NCBI GenBank assembly: GCA_033558025.1
Contig: JAUCEF010000011.1
Location: 3,286,001 to 3,350,000, forward strand
Source: Phytophthora sp. 'mugwort'
Taxonomy: Eukaryota; Oomycota; Peronosporomycetes; Peronosporales; Peronosporaceae
DNA: 64,000 bases
Direction: 5' to 3'
Shown here: positions 19,876 to 31,362 of the stretch, piece after piece
How positions within the stretch are numbered: position 1 is the stretch's first letter
Layout: each line of letters opens with the position of its first letter
Made by a program: the position numbers and the translations under genes
Notes under the pieces: model-generated
The model's database searches: none
Told to the model about the DNA's origin: nothing
The model's input: only the letters and a program-made list of their open reading frames with translations

Positions 19876-20190
19876 CTATGCAATTGTAACGCGTGTCGGA
19901 GACGATGACGTGTGTTTTTGGTCTGTTGTCGGTGGACGCACCACTCCTTCGCCGCCGCACGCGGAGCAATTCTGCTCCAGTACCATTGAGTTGTATACGA
20001 CCTTCTCAATGCGATGACCCAGACATCGTGGACACAGCTGGAACAACGAGCGTCGCGTGGGCTGGTGGTCGTTTTGTTGCTGTTGCTGCGCCCATTTGTC
20101 CAAGATACCACTGGCTTCAAGTTCCTCGCGGCTTGAGTACCCCAGCCAATTCATGCCGGCGTTCGGGCTGGATGGCGAGCTCCGCGACAT
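19876..20190 (-). CDS. Small DnaJ-type zinc-ribbon protein
   Basis: 104 aa. The core has CPRCLG and, 22 residues later, CSACGGEGVV, two CxxCxG motifs like those of the DnaJ cysteine-rich zinc domain and related zinc ribbons. The N-terminus is Ser/Pro-rich; a Gln-rich stretch (WAQQQQQN) precedes the zinc site. It is convergent with the HSF gene, with 300 bp between stops. No J-domain is present, so it is not a DnaJ chaperone. Function is unknown. Coding potential is supported by the spaced cysteine pairs only. Confidence 0.65.
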   Translation of the reverse strand: MSRSSPSSPNAGMNWLGYSSREELEASGILDKWAQQQQQNDHQPTRRSLFQLCPRCLGHRIEKVVYNSMVLEQNCSACGGEGVVRPPTTDQKHTSSSPTRVTIA

Positions 20191-21678
20191 AGCATGCTCC
20201 GTACAGGAATTCTAGAATGGGTGCTGGCAAGTAGCGGCAACGTGGTTCGCGACGAAAAGACGCTACGCCCCTTCCTCAAAACGCCCCTTCCCAACAAGCG
20301 AACGCCCTCCACACGAATGCTCGCTACGGACCGTAGTACGGTAGCGTATCCACTGCACTTACTGTCAACCCAACGGACCTGAAGCTACTGTAGATGCTCG
20401 ATGTACATCTACCATACATAGTTTTTTTTAGGTATGTCAACTTTACAACAAAGTGACCGAGACTGCGAGTGAAGTTTACGCGTCAGCTACATACTATGAA
20501 TATCAAGGTGCGCGATATCGACCGACCACTACGGCAGCAGACAGTGATGGTCGGCCATTTCAAGCGCCTCAGCGTTGCGGTTGCTCGCCTACTACGGTAA
20601 CAATACTACCCAATATAACTGCAGTATCGAGGCCTTCGTCGCGATCGCCGTCATGGACTCCGTGAGAGACCGCCTCCAGCGCGTCAGTGCATGATGTCCG
20701 TCGAGCAGTCGATAGCGACCTTGCCATTTGGCGCATGCGGCAATTTCCGATTATTGAGGGACGCGCAGACCGGCATGTTGCCGTTGAAAGCTACTTCAAA
20801 AAGAAGGCCACGATGTGGGAGAAACAGACGCGGAGGCTGTGCGATTGCTGTCAAAAGGACGATCGGTCCAGCCCAGCCAGGTTGCTCTTGCTGCAGTGCT
20901 AACGTCGCGAATGAGCTTCGCGGCATTGCCTGCAAATTGAAGTTGTGTAACGGTTACAAGAACGCGCGTAGGCCATTTTCCCCGAACCACGCAGAATATC
21001 GAACGCGACGCAGCCGACACGTAACGTGTCACCTTCGTTGTTCGTACCACTCACTACTATGATTCAATATTATTATGTCATACTGTGATGATATTGTACT
21101 GTACTAGTATAACACTAATATAATATAAATAATATAATATTATCGTTTAATGGCCATTTGCTAATATATGACTAATATTACTACTAAATTAACTCGAATA
21201 CTACCTATCACCACTTATGCATGGTCCATGAGACTCATTTCCCAACAATATCGTCTCTCGCGAGGGTTTGGCTAGGCAAGGTTTCCTCAACTGCGTTTCA
21301 GGAGCGAGTTTTTTTTTTTTTTTTTTCCCGACAGGATCGATAGTTATGAGCCCGAAGCGAACGCACACGCGCACGGATACGGACCGAGCCGAGAAGCAAT
21401 TGCTACTCAGCCACAACCAGCGTTGGGTAATAATCAAGGTTGAAGAAATTGTGTGTGTAATCCATGATAATCTGGTCCCAATCCTCGACAATTAATCCGT
21501 CTCACACGGTTCTCTCGATTTCTAGTAGCTCACGGTACTTCCAAATCATTGGCTTCTCTGTTTCTGCAATTGTAAATTACTCAACGCTGCTGATCGATCC
21601 TCGTGTTGATCTAGCGCTAACAGGATCAGTCTAAAAGTTCATCTCTACCTCAACAACAACGTTTCCTCCAAGATCACC
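20191..21678. other. Transposon flank: no gene, AT-rich tract and poly(T)
   Basis: Nothing recognisable is encoded. A tract at about 21060-21190 is strongly AT-rich (TAATATAATATAAATAATA). A run of 18 T lies at 21309-21326. Frames at 20687-21062 and 21201-21495 have no domains. Confidence 0.4.
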
Positions 21679-23080
21679 ATGCCTCAGTCGAACCGTCAGA
21701 TTTGCGAAGCCTTTTTCCAGCCGGACCCGGTAGAACCAGTGTTTTTGAGTGCATTTGGTGCAGCCAATATCGTCAAAACACGCGTGCTGGCTACCAAAAC
21801 CTCATCAACCATCAACGCCGAGCTCACCCTGGATACGAGGCTCAAGTCCAGCGTGATGGCCGTCCTCAGCCCTCGATTGTCGAATTTGTCCACCGAACTG
21901 GCAACGCTGAGGCGTGGGCTGACTGGTTCGTCTGTCCACTGCTGCCCCTATCGTTTTGCGAGTCACCAGCGACACGCCAGTACTCAAAACTGAAGCTCAT
22001 CACTCGTAAGACCCTCAAGGTGAAGCTGTTCGTGCTTATGAGGACAAGATTCGGGGGCATCTACCTGCGAAGTTGGTGTCGTTTTTCGATGGATGAACGT
22101 GTGCTCGCGTGCACTATGCGGCTTTGTTTGCAGTTCTTGAGCCAACGGAGATGTTTCCGGAAGGAAGGGTGCTACTGGTGTTTCGCTGTTTGACGACGAG
22201 ACGGATTTGGGGCTTGCAAAACTAATGTGCTAATGAAACTTCTGGCAACGATCAAAGGTCGCGCCTGTCTGAAGAAGGTGACGCCTCTTCGCGCCATTAT
22301 TCGAAACGACATCCGCTGGAGTAGCACCTTTAGCATTTTGAAGCGCTGCTTGAAGCTTCTACCAGCACTCCGCCCCATGGACGACGCGGAGTTTGTAACC
22401 GGTGGTCTAAGTGAGTGTTGCTATCCGCAGCGGAGGGCATGAAGGTGACAGCCTGGCTGAAGGACCTGCAGCAATTGGAATCCGTCACCAAGAAGCTGCA
22501 AGACCCTACAGTCACAATGGCTCAAGTCCGACCGCTCTTCGACTAAGTTGTAGTTAGCTAACCCATCACGACCAAAGTACCTTGCGCCGAAAGCGAGCAT
22601 AGTCAACAACTCAGCCTTCGAAGCAGCCTTGGTAAAGCTGCAAGATGGGGGGAGACTGACAACGGCGGAAAAGACAGACTGAGCTGGCTTCGTTGTGGCT
22701 ACGACTGCTGCAGCAAATATCGATGGTGTTCGCGCGGGGACTTCGGAGCGGGAGCCTTCTATTGCCGAAAAGGCACTCAAATGCCGCCGAGTTTGCAGTT
22801 GCCAAACGGAGGTGTACCTCGACACGTCCTTCGTGCCGCCAACATCGAACCTCTGTGAGCGACTGTTTTCGCTGTCAAATCTAGTATTCAGTGACCAACG
22901 CCAACGCATGGACCCCGCAACTCCCGAGATGGCAAAGCCAATAATAAGACCCTGTGGAAGAAGAACCCTCGCATCAATTTCCAAGATTGAACAATCTATA
23001 ATTGCTGAGAAGTATGACTTACCATATTTCGGCAATTCAATCTTACCCAACGCTGTCCACAATATCACAGAGCGAGAATG
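21679..23080 (+). pseudogene. hAT-family transposase remnant
   Basis: Pieces in different forward frames follow the hAT order. First is a BED-type zinc finger (FECIWCSQYRQNTRAGYQNL, INHQRRAHPGYEAQV) at about 21745-21845. Next come WADWFVCPLLPLSFCESPATRQYSKL and EDKIRGHLPAKLVSFFDG at about 21920-22095. A middle part reads PLRAIIRNDIRWSSTFSILKRC (22280-22345). The C-terminal dimerisation region reads YLDTSFVPPTSNLCERLFSL, then NLVFSDQRQRMDPATPEM (22815-22935). Frameshifts and at least one large deletion between DGWT-like and RWSST blocks show it is dead. No terminal inverted repeats or 8-bp duplications were found. Confidence 0.75.
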
Positions 23081-23529
23081 ATTATCAGATCAATAGCTTG
23101 AGCATCACGGCTCCAGTCTCATTCATATTTACTAATACTAAATCATTCCTTAAGCGCAAAATTGGGATATATATATTTTTCAGAACTAATATTTGATGTC
23201 GCTCGTACATCGTAGCTAATATGATATTGATTATATGTGCAAATTGCCGCTACAGTAAGCGCGCTCTATTCCGGTACGAGGTCCGACACTATATCAGGAT
23301 TTGCTATGTTATAGTGAAGGAATGCTAAAGGCTCAAAACCGAGGGAGGCGCTAAGTAGCTCCCCGCTCTGTCAATGACTGGTACGTTGTACATCACAATG
23401 CTTGGTGTGCAGGCAGGGTTTTTGTGTGGTAGAGAATTGCACCTTTCTAAAGCGATTTTATCACTGCGTTCAGGATATTACTTTTCAGCAGTACCGGAAT
23501 AGGGCGTGATTACAGTACTACGAACCTCT

Positions 23530-23766
23530 GGTCACGTTGGGCAGCGCAGAGAGCTCCGACCCTGTCGGCGGGATTAGCCGCAGAAGCACTTGCTCTTTCT
23601 AGAGCGCTCCGCTCAGTCGGCGCAGCAGTTTGCCTTGCCTTGCGAGCTCGCTGACAGCGAATATGCAAGGCGAGTCGGTGCGCGAAATCGAGCTCTCTCC
23701 GCTACGAAGCGCCTCTGAAGAAGATGCGAGCGAGGCCTATTCTATGGTTTAAATCAGCTCGGATCT
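23530..23766 (-). repeat. Dispersed repeat, copy B (inverted relative to 16781-17055)
   Basis: Reverse complement matches copy A in the order described there (ATCCGAG, ACCATAGAATAGGCCTCGC, GAGCTCGATTTCGCGCACC, CTTGCATATTC, CTGAGCGGAGCGCTC, CCGACAGGGTCGGA). Diverged and noncoding. Confidence 0.6.
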
Positions 23767-24339
23767 ATTGTTTTAACGACTAAATACCGAAAATACCCAT
23801 GCAGGCGACAATGATACCCACGAAGGTTTTCAAAGAAATAAAAGTTCTCAAATCTTTGACGTGACAGACCTGTCCCAACGGCAGGGCGACGCACTAAATC
23901 CCGAGTGCGAGTGCGCGGTATTTGCGGAGGCGCGCCCAGCGCCGAGCTTTCTAGCGCGCGGAGCGCTGTGACAGGCTGAACTTAGAATCTTTTGCCCGCA
24001 GGAGCGATACAGTGATTCCCTTTGCCAAAACCGCGATCCACTACAAAAAGTAGGTTTAAACTAAAAATGTGACGCGGCGGGTCGGGCGCAGCAACGAATG
24101 CCTTTTGGGAGCTCTTCTTTTCAGTGAGCCTCCGCAGTAACAGTGTGCTGCCAGTTCCCCAAGATTGGAAACGGAACAGTCCTAAACTTGTATATGTTAC
24201 CGGCAAACTGTCGTTTTCGCTGTATGTTCGTCTTGATGGATTTCAAGCTCTCGAGCCACAATTCCTCTCATGGGACCAACCTGTGCACCAAATAGTTGGT
24301 GTTGTTCATAACGACCAATCCCCTTTTGGCTTCTTGTCC

Positions 24340-25470
24340 ACTGTATCTCTTCCCTTTTCCTCAGCACATGAAATTTTCTCTGCTCCTACTACAAGCCCGC
24401 GGAAAAGAAGAGAAGCGGAACATCTACGTTCTTGTAGTGGAGTGGATCCACTGAAATTCAGTAGGATCCCAACTCACACGCACTGCGCCCAGACACCGAC
24501 TAACGGAGGGTGTACTCTGACGGCCGTGTAGTTCCTGAGTGGTTCACCTTGTGTACTCGTCGGCGGGCTGGTACTACTCTCTCGTTGACACGAGATGCGC
24601 ACTTGGTGGGCCTTGGACGTCCTCGTGGGGACTTGGGAGGGGGTGGATCTGCACGGGTATTCCTGCGCACGAGATCCGGTGTTGGTTTGGTCTTGAGCTC
24701 TTTGCGTAGACCTTGTGGATCCGTAATAGAAACACGAGGTCCGGAGTAGTTCCTTCTTGAGGTGTCCTTGTTCCTTTACTATGCTTGCCACCTCCAATAT
24801 CGTGATCTTGAGGAGGGGGGGGGGGGTATTGAGAAACCAAAGGGCGAGCGTGACCTGGTCAAGCTATCCAGAGGCTGCCACATGTGCAGGAAGATCGCCA
24901 AAGTTAAGACTTGGTTTATGTATGGAGCCAATAGAAATCCCCTATACTATAGTCAAGTCTGTCTTCCAGTGCAAATTCGGTTCTGATATATACTTTAGCC
25001 GATCTACCTTCGGATCCTATCCCAAAACCGATCCTACGGATTACTTATAACCCAGGATCCCATCTCTGACCTATTCCTGGCTACCCGTCTCCACTCTACC
25101 TCCCTTTAGCTACGGATCTTAAACCCGGTGTGCACTAAACTGATCGGATCTAGTACTTAGACATTACCCCACGGGACGGATCCAGGATCCGTACCATATA
25201 CAGACCTGGCGTGTCGCATGGTCCGGATCCATCACCTTGACGCTGTTATGGCTGCCGCTGGCGACGTGGATCTTCCGGCTGCCGGTCAATTTCCATCTTA
25301 TCCGGATCTGCAATACCACATTCTACTGCATGAAGTGCTCTGAAGGGGAGAGGGGGTTGATACTGCTGTGTAACAAGGTACGAGGCACCAAGCTGACGAT
25401 GGCATGGCCTGTTCACATACCGGGCACATACTCTGGAAGATACGAGCGTGATGCTACCACATCTTTGTAG
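24340..25470 (+). pseudogene. piggyBac-like transposase C-terminus, split by a solo LTR
   Basis: Left of the LTR the frame reads LCSYYKPAEKKRSGTSTF. Right of it, from 25321, it continues YCMKCSEGERGLILLCNKVR. Joined, these form the Cys-rich zinc ribbon that ends piggyBac transposases. The upstream sequence (24060-24340) does not give a convincing catalytic domain, so only the tail is identified; the family call is by recalled similarity. Both sides are degenerate (a stop occurs just before NFLCS). Confidence 0.6.
24433..25320 (+). mobile_element. Solo LTR, copy 2 (inserted in the piggyBac remnant)
   Basis: 888 bp, TGTAGTGGAGTGG to AATACCACA, same family as 468-1355. It is flanked by a perfect 4-bp target-site duplication TTCT (24429-24432 and 25321-25324). 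The two copies differ by scattered substitutions and small indels, so they did not arise by recent segmental duplication. No internal retroelement sequence is present. Confidence 0.9.
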
Positions 25471-26480
25471 AGCAGCAATAGCCGGTGGCAGCCAAAGGGA
25501 TCGACGACCTCGTTGATAGAAACGTGAAGTGTCAGCGCTGTCTTCATGCTACTGTGGATTGAAGATCATTGAAGTTGCAAACCATTTGGCGAAATGCAGG
25601 GGTATGGACTAGAGGACAAGAAGCGAATTCATGTGATGGACGAACAGGAAACGGTTAAATCGTGCCTTTGTGACGCTTCGATCTTGAAAAAGTTGGCCAA
25701 GCCCTTATGACGTCGTACGCCTTTGACTACACCTTGTATTTATGGGTGAAAAAGCCGTAGATTTTTCTTAGCTAAGCGGAAACAATCGTGCGGCTTTCAT
25801 AAAGCAGTAAGTAAACACGCTAGCGAACCGGTGTATACGAATATTCATGAATCTCATCAGCTTCAGCTCAACGAGGAGGGAGTACTAGTTACACCGTCAA
25901 ATCTACCCAAAACACCTAAGCGATACTACAAGCACCGTAAAAGCACCACATTCACTGTAGAAGGGCCTTACACCCCTATTGGCCCATTTACACTCACGAC
26001 TTGGCATCCAGTGCGCCACTATTGGAGCTGAGCAACTTTAGCCAATCATGACACGGGTTACAAGCCTCACCACCGCCCCCTACTCACTTTCCAAGCAAAA
26101 CCACTACGAACAAATGCACGACCACTACGCACCCGTGCAAGATGGATTTCGACCACGCTCGTCGCTCCGGCCACCCTTTACAACTCATCTCTCCAGCGAT
26201 ACCTGCCGACGTCCTCACGGCAGAGTTCAATAGGTACCGGATCGCGAAAAGTGATCTCGCGCTGTGCTAGGTTTGCGTAACTCCAGCTCTAAATCCCATG
26301 CGGGTTCAGCAGTAGAGATGTGTCTGTCGGCGTGAAGTGTCGATGGCGAGCGCGAATCCTGACGGACCAATGCAGCAGTCTTGTGACGATGGAAATGACT
26401 TCCAACTCTTTGACACGGGTCGTGCACCTCGCCGCCCCGGTTCGACGCCCGCAATGAAGGAAGGTGTCCGGGTTTGATGG
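25471..26480. other. No gene recognised
   Basis: Only short frames without domains (25831-26031, 26048-26233, 26227-26539). Probably decayed transposon sequence. Confidence 0.4.
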
Positions 26481-28400
26481 GGCCAAGGAATCAAGCTGAA
26501 GTTGATGTGGATAGCGCTTTCTTCAGCGCTCGATCTCATCGAGACGGCAGCGCCACCTATCAGTACTGTACAGCGCTTTGCTCATCACTACATCACCGGG
26601 AAATTCGGAGGGAGTGACGTTATCGACGCTGTGCGGAGGAACATTCGAGAGTCGGCCTTCACTAAGAAGAGCAAGAAGCGTCTGCGTTTATCTTCACGTC
26701 GCGGACTGACAATGATGGCAACGCCGTGACAGGAACGATAGTGATCGTGACCCCTTCATCGTCATTGTCAGCTTGAAGAGGCTGCTCCGCAGGGCCAACC
26801 GTGAAACACGATCGTTTATACTTCACGTTGACGCAACATACAAAATACACATTTGGTTATCCAATCGTGGTCGCACGCTCAGAGAGTCCCAGAAGCAGCA
26901 GTGCTATCGCTGCTTAGGCGTGTGTAAGATGCCGTCACTAGGAAGCCCTACGTTTATGATACGTCGTGGATGACGCGGACGCAACCCAGGGGAATGCTGT
27001 CAATAATTATTTGCACCAGACAACCAAATTGTGTTTTTTTGATGTGCTGCGTTCGCGTGGCCAAGAAGATATACAAGAAAACTCGCTCGCTGCACCAAGA
27101 TGCTGCCACCCGTCATGGCCGACACCCACGAACTTCATTTTGTACAACTGAACTGAGTTTTCACACGAAGCTTGAAGCAATCTTTTTTCGCCTACGGAAC
27201 AGTACACTTTGTAGATTTACCGGCTTCTATTCCAAGCTGCAGTTCAAGAAAAAGAAGGCATATGCTTTCCCGTCTGAGTACTGGGTGCATGTCGGCAACC
27301 GGGAGTCGACTGTGCACATGGATCATGGGCGAGTTGTTGCGTACTTACCGTTGTGTGCACACAGTGCTTCGAGGTGTAGGTATTTGTAAAAAAAGCATGT
27401 GGAGAAGTTGAAGTTAAAATGCCCACTTTCAACAAAAGTTTTAGGCAACTTTGACGTTCGTGCTTCAGTGGTTGGGCGACGTGATTTGCCTAAAAAACTT
27501 GATTCACCATGCTGTCCTGCTGGAGTACATACCGGGGAGACAAGCCAAAGACAAATGGGGACCGTTTTTAAGAACGTTGTCGTGCGCGCTGTAGACAGAC
27601 TGGACTCGTTCAAGTACGTGACCCAAACAGCTTGTGTATCTAGGGGGGAGGGTCTGTCGAGGCACGATAGCACCTTTCAGCTTATTGCGGAAGGAACGGC
27701 ACCGTTTGAGATCCTGAGTTCTTTGAAGAAGAGAAGGCGAGTCTCATGGCATCATTGTACCTTGAGGGCACTCGCTATATCAAGATGCAGCAAACTATCT
27801 CGGATTTTGGCACAAAGTACGGTGAACGGCGCAAAAAGCGATTATGTCGACGAAATATTTACAAGTAGCCGCAGTGCTCGGCTAGGCTTCAACAGGTGCG
27901 TCATATATCTATTCCGCAACATCCAGCTTAATGTCGAACGCTCATGAAGAGCTCGCCGTGATGCTGTCGAGGAGAAAGAAGAAACAATGCGCCAAGCAGC
28001 CACAGCTGGAACATTCGCCCATGATAGTACATTATAGCATGCTGTGTGGTGCTCGAGGAATGCTGCAAGACAACAATAGGCAAGACGACATTGATAACTT
28101 ATGAAAACATCTATACAGCCGCTCAATTACTGATTTGAATGCTTTGACTTTGTCAGGGAACTCGATGGTATCGATGAGATGATTGTATGTCAACACGAAC
28201 GGCGATTCGAGAAGCGCAAATGCAACTCGACATCATTAATCGCGCGTTCCTACCCGATGATATTGAGACTGCATATCGCGATCGTGCACGCGCCATATCG
28301 ACGACAACACTGATAAACTTGCCAGATTGGAAACTATCAAAAGTGAATACAAACGTCTGCAGCGTTTGTAAAAACAAGAATGCAGCAGCTACTTCTTACT
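26480..28400 (+). pseudogene. MULE (Mutator-like) transposase remnant
   Basis: Fragments in shifting forward frames fit the oomycete MULE order: AHHYITGKFGGSDVIDAVRR (about 26580), ASAFIFTSRTDNDGNAVTG (26680), then RANRETRSFILHVDATYKIH (26797-26850, the first catalytic Asp in HVDATYK), VVDDADATQGNAVNN (26960-27000, second Asp) and a following FLMCCVRVAKKIYKKTRSLH helix. The frame at 27399-27947 is the longest remaining and may be the C-terminal half. A Cys/His cluster at 28350-28400 (CSVCKNKN..) could be a SWIM-type finger remnant. Several frameshifts and stops. Ends not defined. Confidence 0.6.
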
Positions 28401-28420
28401 TCGCTCACAATCCATCTTAA

Positions 28421-29376
28421 TCAGCTTCAGAGTTTGATCTCTGAGGCTTTTTTGCTTCATGTTGGCTAAGGTCTCGAGAGTCGGACAAAAGTATTCGAGT
28501 TGTGGCTGGACTATTTGATCAACTGCCGTTGGTTTATAGTAGTCTTCATCGATATGAACTGGCGAGTCAATAGTTTCATCGTCAAATACTCGATGTCCAT
28601 CGCTGCTATATATGAATCGTCAAAGTTTCAAAATATTAACGAATATATCTGAAATATATTCGAGATAATGTAGAAACGATGTAATTACTTTCGTGTCGTT
28701 TTTGCAATTGACGCCTTGGGGCGCATATCGGCTCACTATGCCTATCTATCAGTATTATTATTCTATATCTAAAAGTCTATATTTTTTGCGTCCCCGGCCC
28801 ATCTCGCGGAAGATTCTCGAGGAGAATTTTTATCAGATTTATTACTCTCGCGTCGAGTAGTGACGAATAAATGTCTATTTTGTGATGTCCCGCGCGGATA
28901 TTGGCGTCTACTGCGCTTCTTGCTCGCGCGATATGTGGCACTTGGTTCGTGTCCCTCCGTTTCCCTCGTCATAGTTTTTTGTCCCGTTCTGTGCGCGAGA
29001 CACTTTTCTTTTGTGTGTTTTTATGTTTACACTCCCTCTCTCATGTTTTCATGATATCTTTTTTCCATGTCCCTTTTACTTTTTTTAGTTATTATATATA
29101 TTAGTAGTAGTAGCATAAGCCATTGATAACTATGATTCATAAGTATAAAAAATGTGTATGAGTAAATTTGCCATCCCTGCCGGGGACACGGGACATCACA
29201 TTCTCGTAACCCAGCCCAAGAAAAAACAATATAACTTTAGGACAGCTGTAGATATCGATTTGTTAAAAGGGACACTGCCCTTCCACTGCACGGGACACGT
29301 GTCCCTTGATTGAATCAAACGTCAATTGTCACTGTCGATAGTTAAATCGCTGTTGTGTTGATTCTGGGGTCAGTTT
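28421..29376. other. AT-rich noncoding stretch with a 14-bp palindrome
   Basis: AT-rich with T-runs; no gene. GGGACACGTGTCCC at 29292-29305 is a perfect palindrome. The words GGGACA and TGTCCC recur nearby (about 28883, 28982, 29187), which hints at a short subterminal-repeat element. Confidence 0.45.
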
Positions 29377-30470
29377 ATGTTGTTCACGGTACTTGCAGTC
29401 CTCATACGGTACTTGATCTTCACTCACCTAAGGCGGAGTGATTGCAATCTGATCGTATCTCACGGTACTTTTTGTGTCTTCTTCGGTGGTCGCGCGTTCT
29501 GCTTCCTGATGGCGGAATCGGAAGTGGTTTGTTCGTATTATAAGGGTTTCTATGCATTTCATCATCAAACGCCGCCCATCGCTACGCTAATCGCTGACGA
29601 CTTCGAACACGACTTCACTAGTTTTCCTGAATTAGCCTCTCTACGAGCGGAAATAAATCGATCACTACATTGGGCCAGAGAAACCTTGGGGAATGCGACC
29701 TCGTCCAACGAGGCCTAACAGACGGCGCGAATTGAGAGTCACATTTGTCGGATTGACGATAGGTATCGGATCCATGGGCGGAAGTGGATTTGCTCGATTA
29801 TCCACTGTGCAGAGCTTGTACTGACGAACCTGCAGCGCTGGTGATAGACAAATGCAGAGAATATTTTCGACGCCAGGAAATCCCCTCCATTGTCCGCTTT
29901 CCGATCCAAATAGGGCCATCCTCGTGAGATGCCCACTTCCACCTCAATGTGTGGTGTTCGAACCACGTCATTCCACGGGGACGAATAGCACCAATACCAG
30001 GAGCAGGACTAAAGCCGCAATCGGGCTCGAGTTTCGAAGGCTTTCCACGTAACTCGATCCACCGACACCAAGTGCTGAGAACCAGTTCCAGTTTGCAGTC
30101 AACACAGCGAACTCCAGGAGACCGGAAAATTGCTCGTGGACACCAGATGGGAGTTCTACAATGTAATTTTACCATCTTCAAATGCCATTACCCTCGACAC
30201 AAGTGCTTGGTTCTCCGACTTGACATATCTCTCCCACTCTTCTAACGAGGCTTCGCAAACTTTAAATCTAGGATCCGCGTCATCGCGCTCAGTAGAGAAC
30301 AAAGTAGCTTCGACTTCCCTCCAATCCAGCTTCTTGATGATGGCATTTATCTACTTGATCGCCATGTTGCAGCTGACGGCGCAAAGTATGAATTCCCGTC
30401 CCCGAAGAAAGCAACGCCCACGTTTCTTTGTGCTTGTCCGAAGAAGCAAGAGGACTTCTATTTGAAACAA
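29377..30470 (+). other. Unidentified degenerate coding region
   Basis: A 113-codon frame (29377-29718) contains MAESEVVCSYYKGFYAFHHQ and an acidic helix-like tail. Further short frames follow, including one ending KKATPTFLCACPKKQEDFYL near 30460. On the opposite strand 30181-29798 has CPRAIF and GVRCVDCKLE. I do not recognise a family. Its position against a MITE suggests another broken transposon, but that is only inference. Confidence 0.35.
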
Positions 30471-30477
30471 TAAGGTA

Positions 30478-31169
30478 CACATATCGACGGAAGATATGGC
30501 CTGTACGAAGCTTATGGTCTATACCACTCTTGTCAGATATTCCCGATCGTTCACTATGGAAATTATTTTAACCAATCACAGTCGGACAACACTTTTTATG
30601 CGTCGAAGTAAAGGTTTTTAATTTATCTTGTATTTTGGGGTATATATGTAATGCTGTACATGGTAAGAATTGGTGTTCATAATTGTTTTAACTCCATGTT
30701 TCTAATTGACAATTGACATTAAATTTGATGCAGGTAAAAAAGCTGCTTATCCTTTCCATTTTGAAGGCAGTAGCGAACAGAATAATTAAAACAAATAAGA
30801 TTTCAAAATATCCGAATGATATGATTTTTGTATTTAGGTACGATGATACTGTGAAAGAATATTAAATATTTGGAAGGTTACTTATATTCTTACGTGCATG
30901 ATAATGAATGACCTGATTAGCACCTGTACGAGTATCTCCGATATCGACTACAAAAAAACAGTTTGTCATAGTCTTTACAACTTCGCCGAGCTATACATAA
31001 TTTTGAAGGAGGTCAATTTTGATTGGCGCCTATTCGTCAAAACAAAGATAATTAATAGCCAATCAATCGTGATAGGCCATAACCAACGTCCTTTGTAGTC
31101 CGCGCTTGCACTCAGGCTTTGTATGGGATTGCATTTCTGTCCACAAGCCATATCTTCCGTCGATATGTG
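30478..31169. mobile_element. MITE, 692 bp, perfect 23-bp terminal inverted repeats, TA target
   Basis: The left end (CACATATCGACGGAAGATAT.., 30478-30500) is matched perfectly by the reverse complement of 31147-31169. Both ends are flanked by TA (30476-30477 and 31170-31171). The interior is AT-rich, has no transposase, and contains only short frames. It is non-autonomous and of the TA-targeting Tc1/mariner/pogo group. Its right TA is also the left TA of the next element. Confidence 0.8.
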
Positions 31170-31362
31170 TACGGACAACGACATACAAAGCCGGCAACCT
31201 GGTAACAGGCATAGGCACAGCCGGGGCTCCATACAAATATAATTGTTTTTAGCGAATCAGGGTTCGAGATGCTCATTTATTTAGCGAATTCAGCAAGAAC
31301 AAAATTGGGTAGACGGCGTAAAATGCGCCACCTGCCGAGCTAAAACTAAGCGCACTCCCTCA

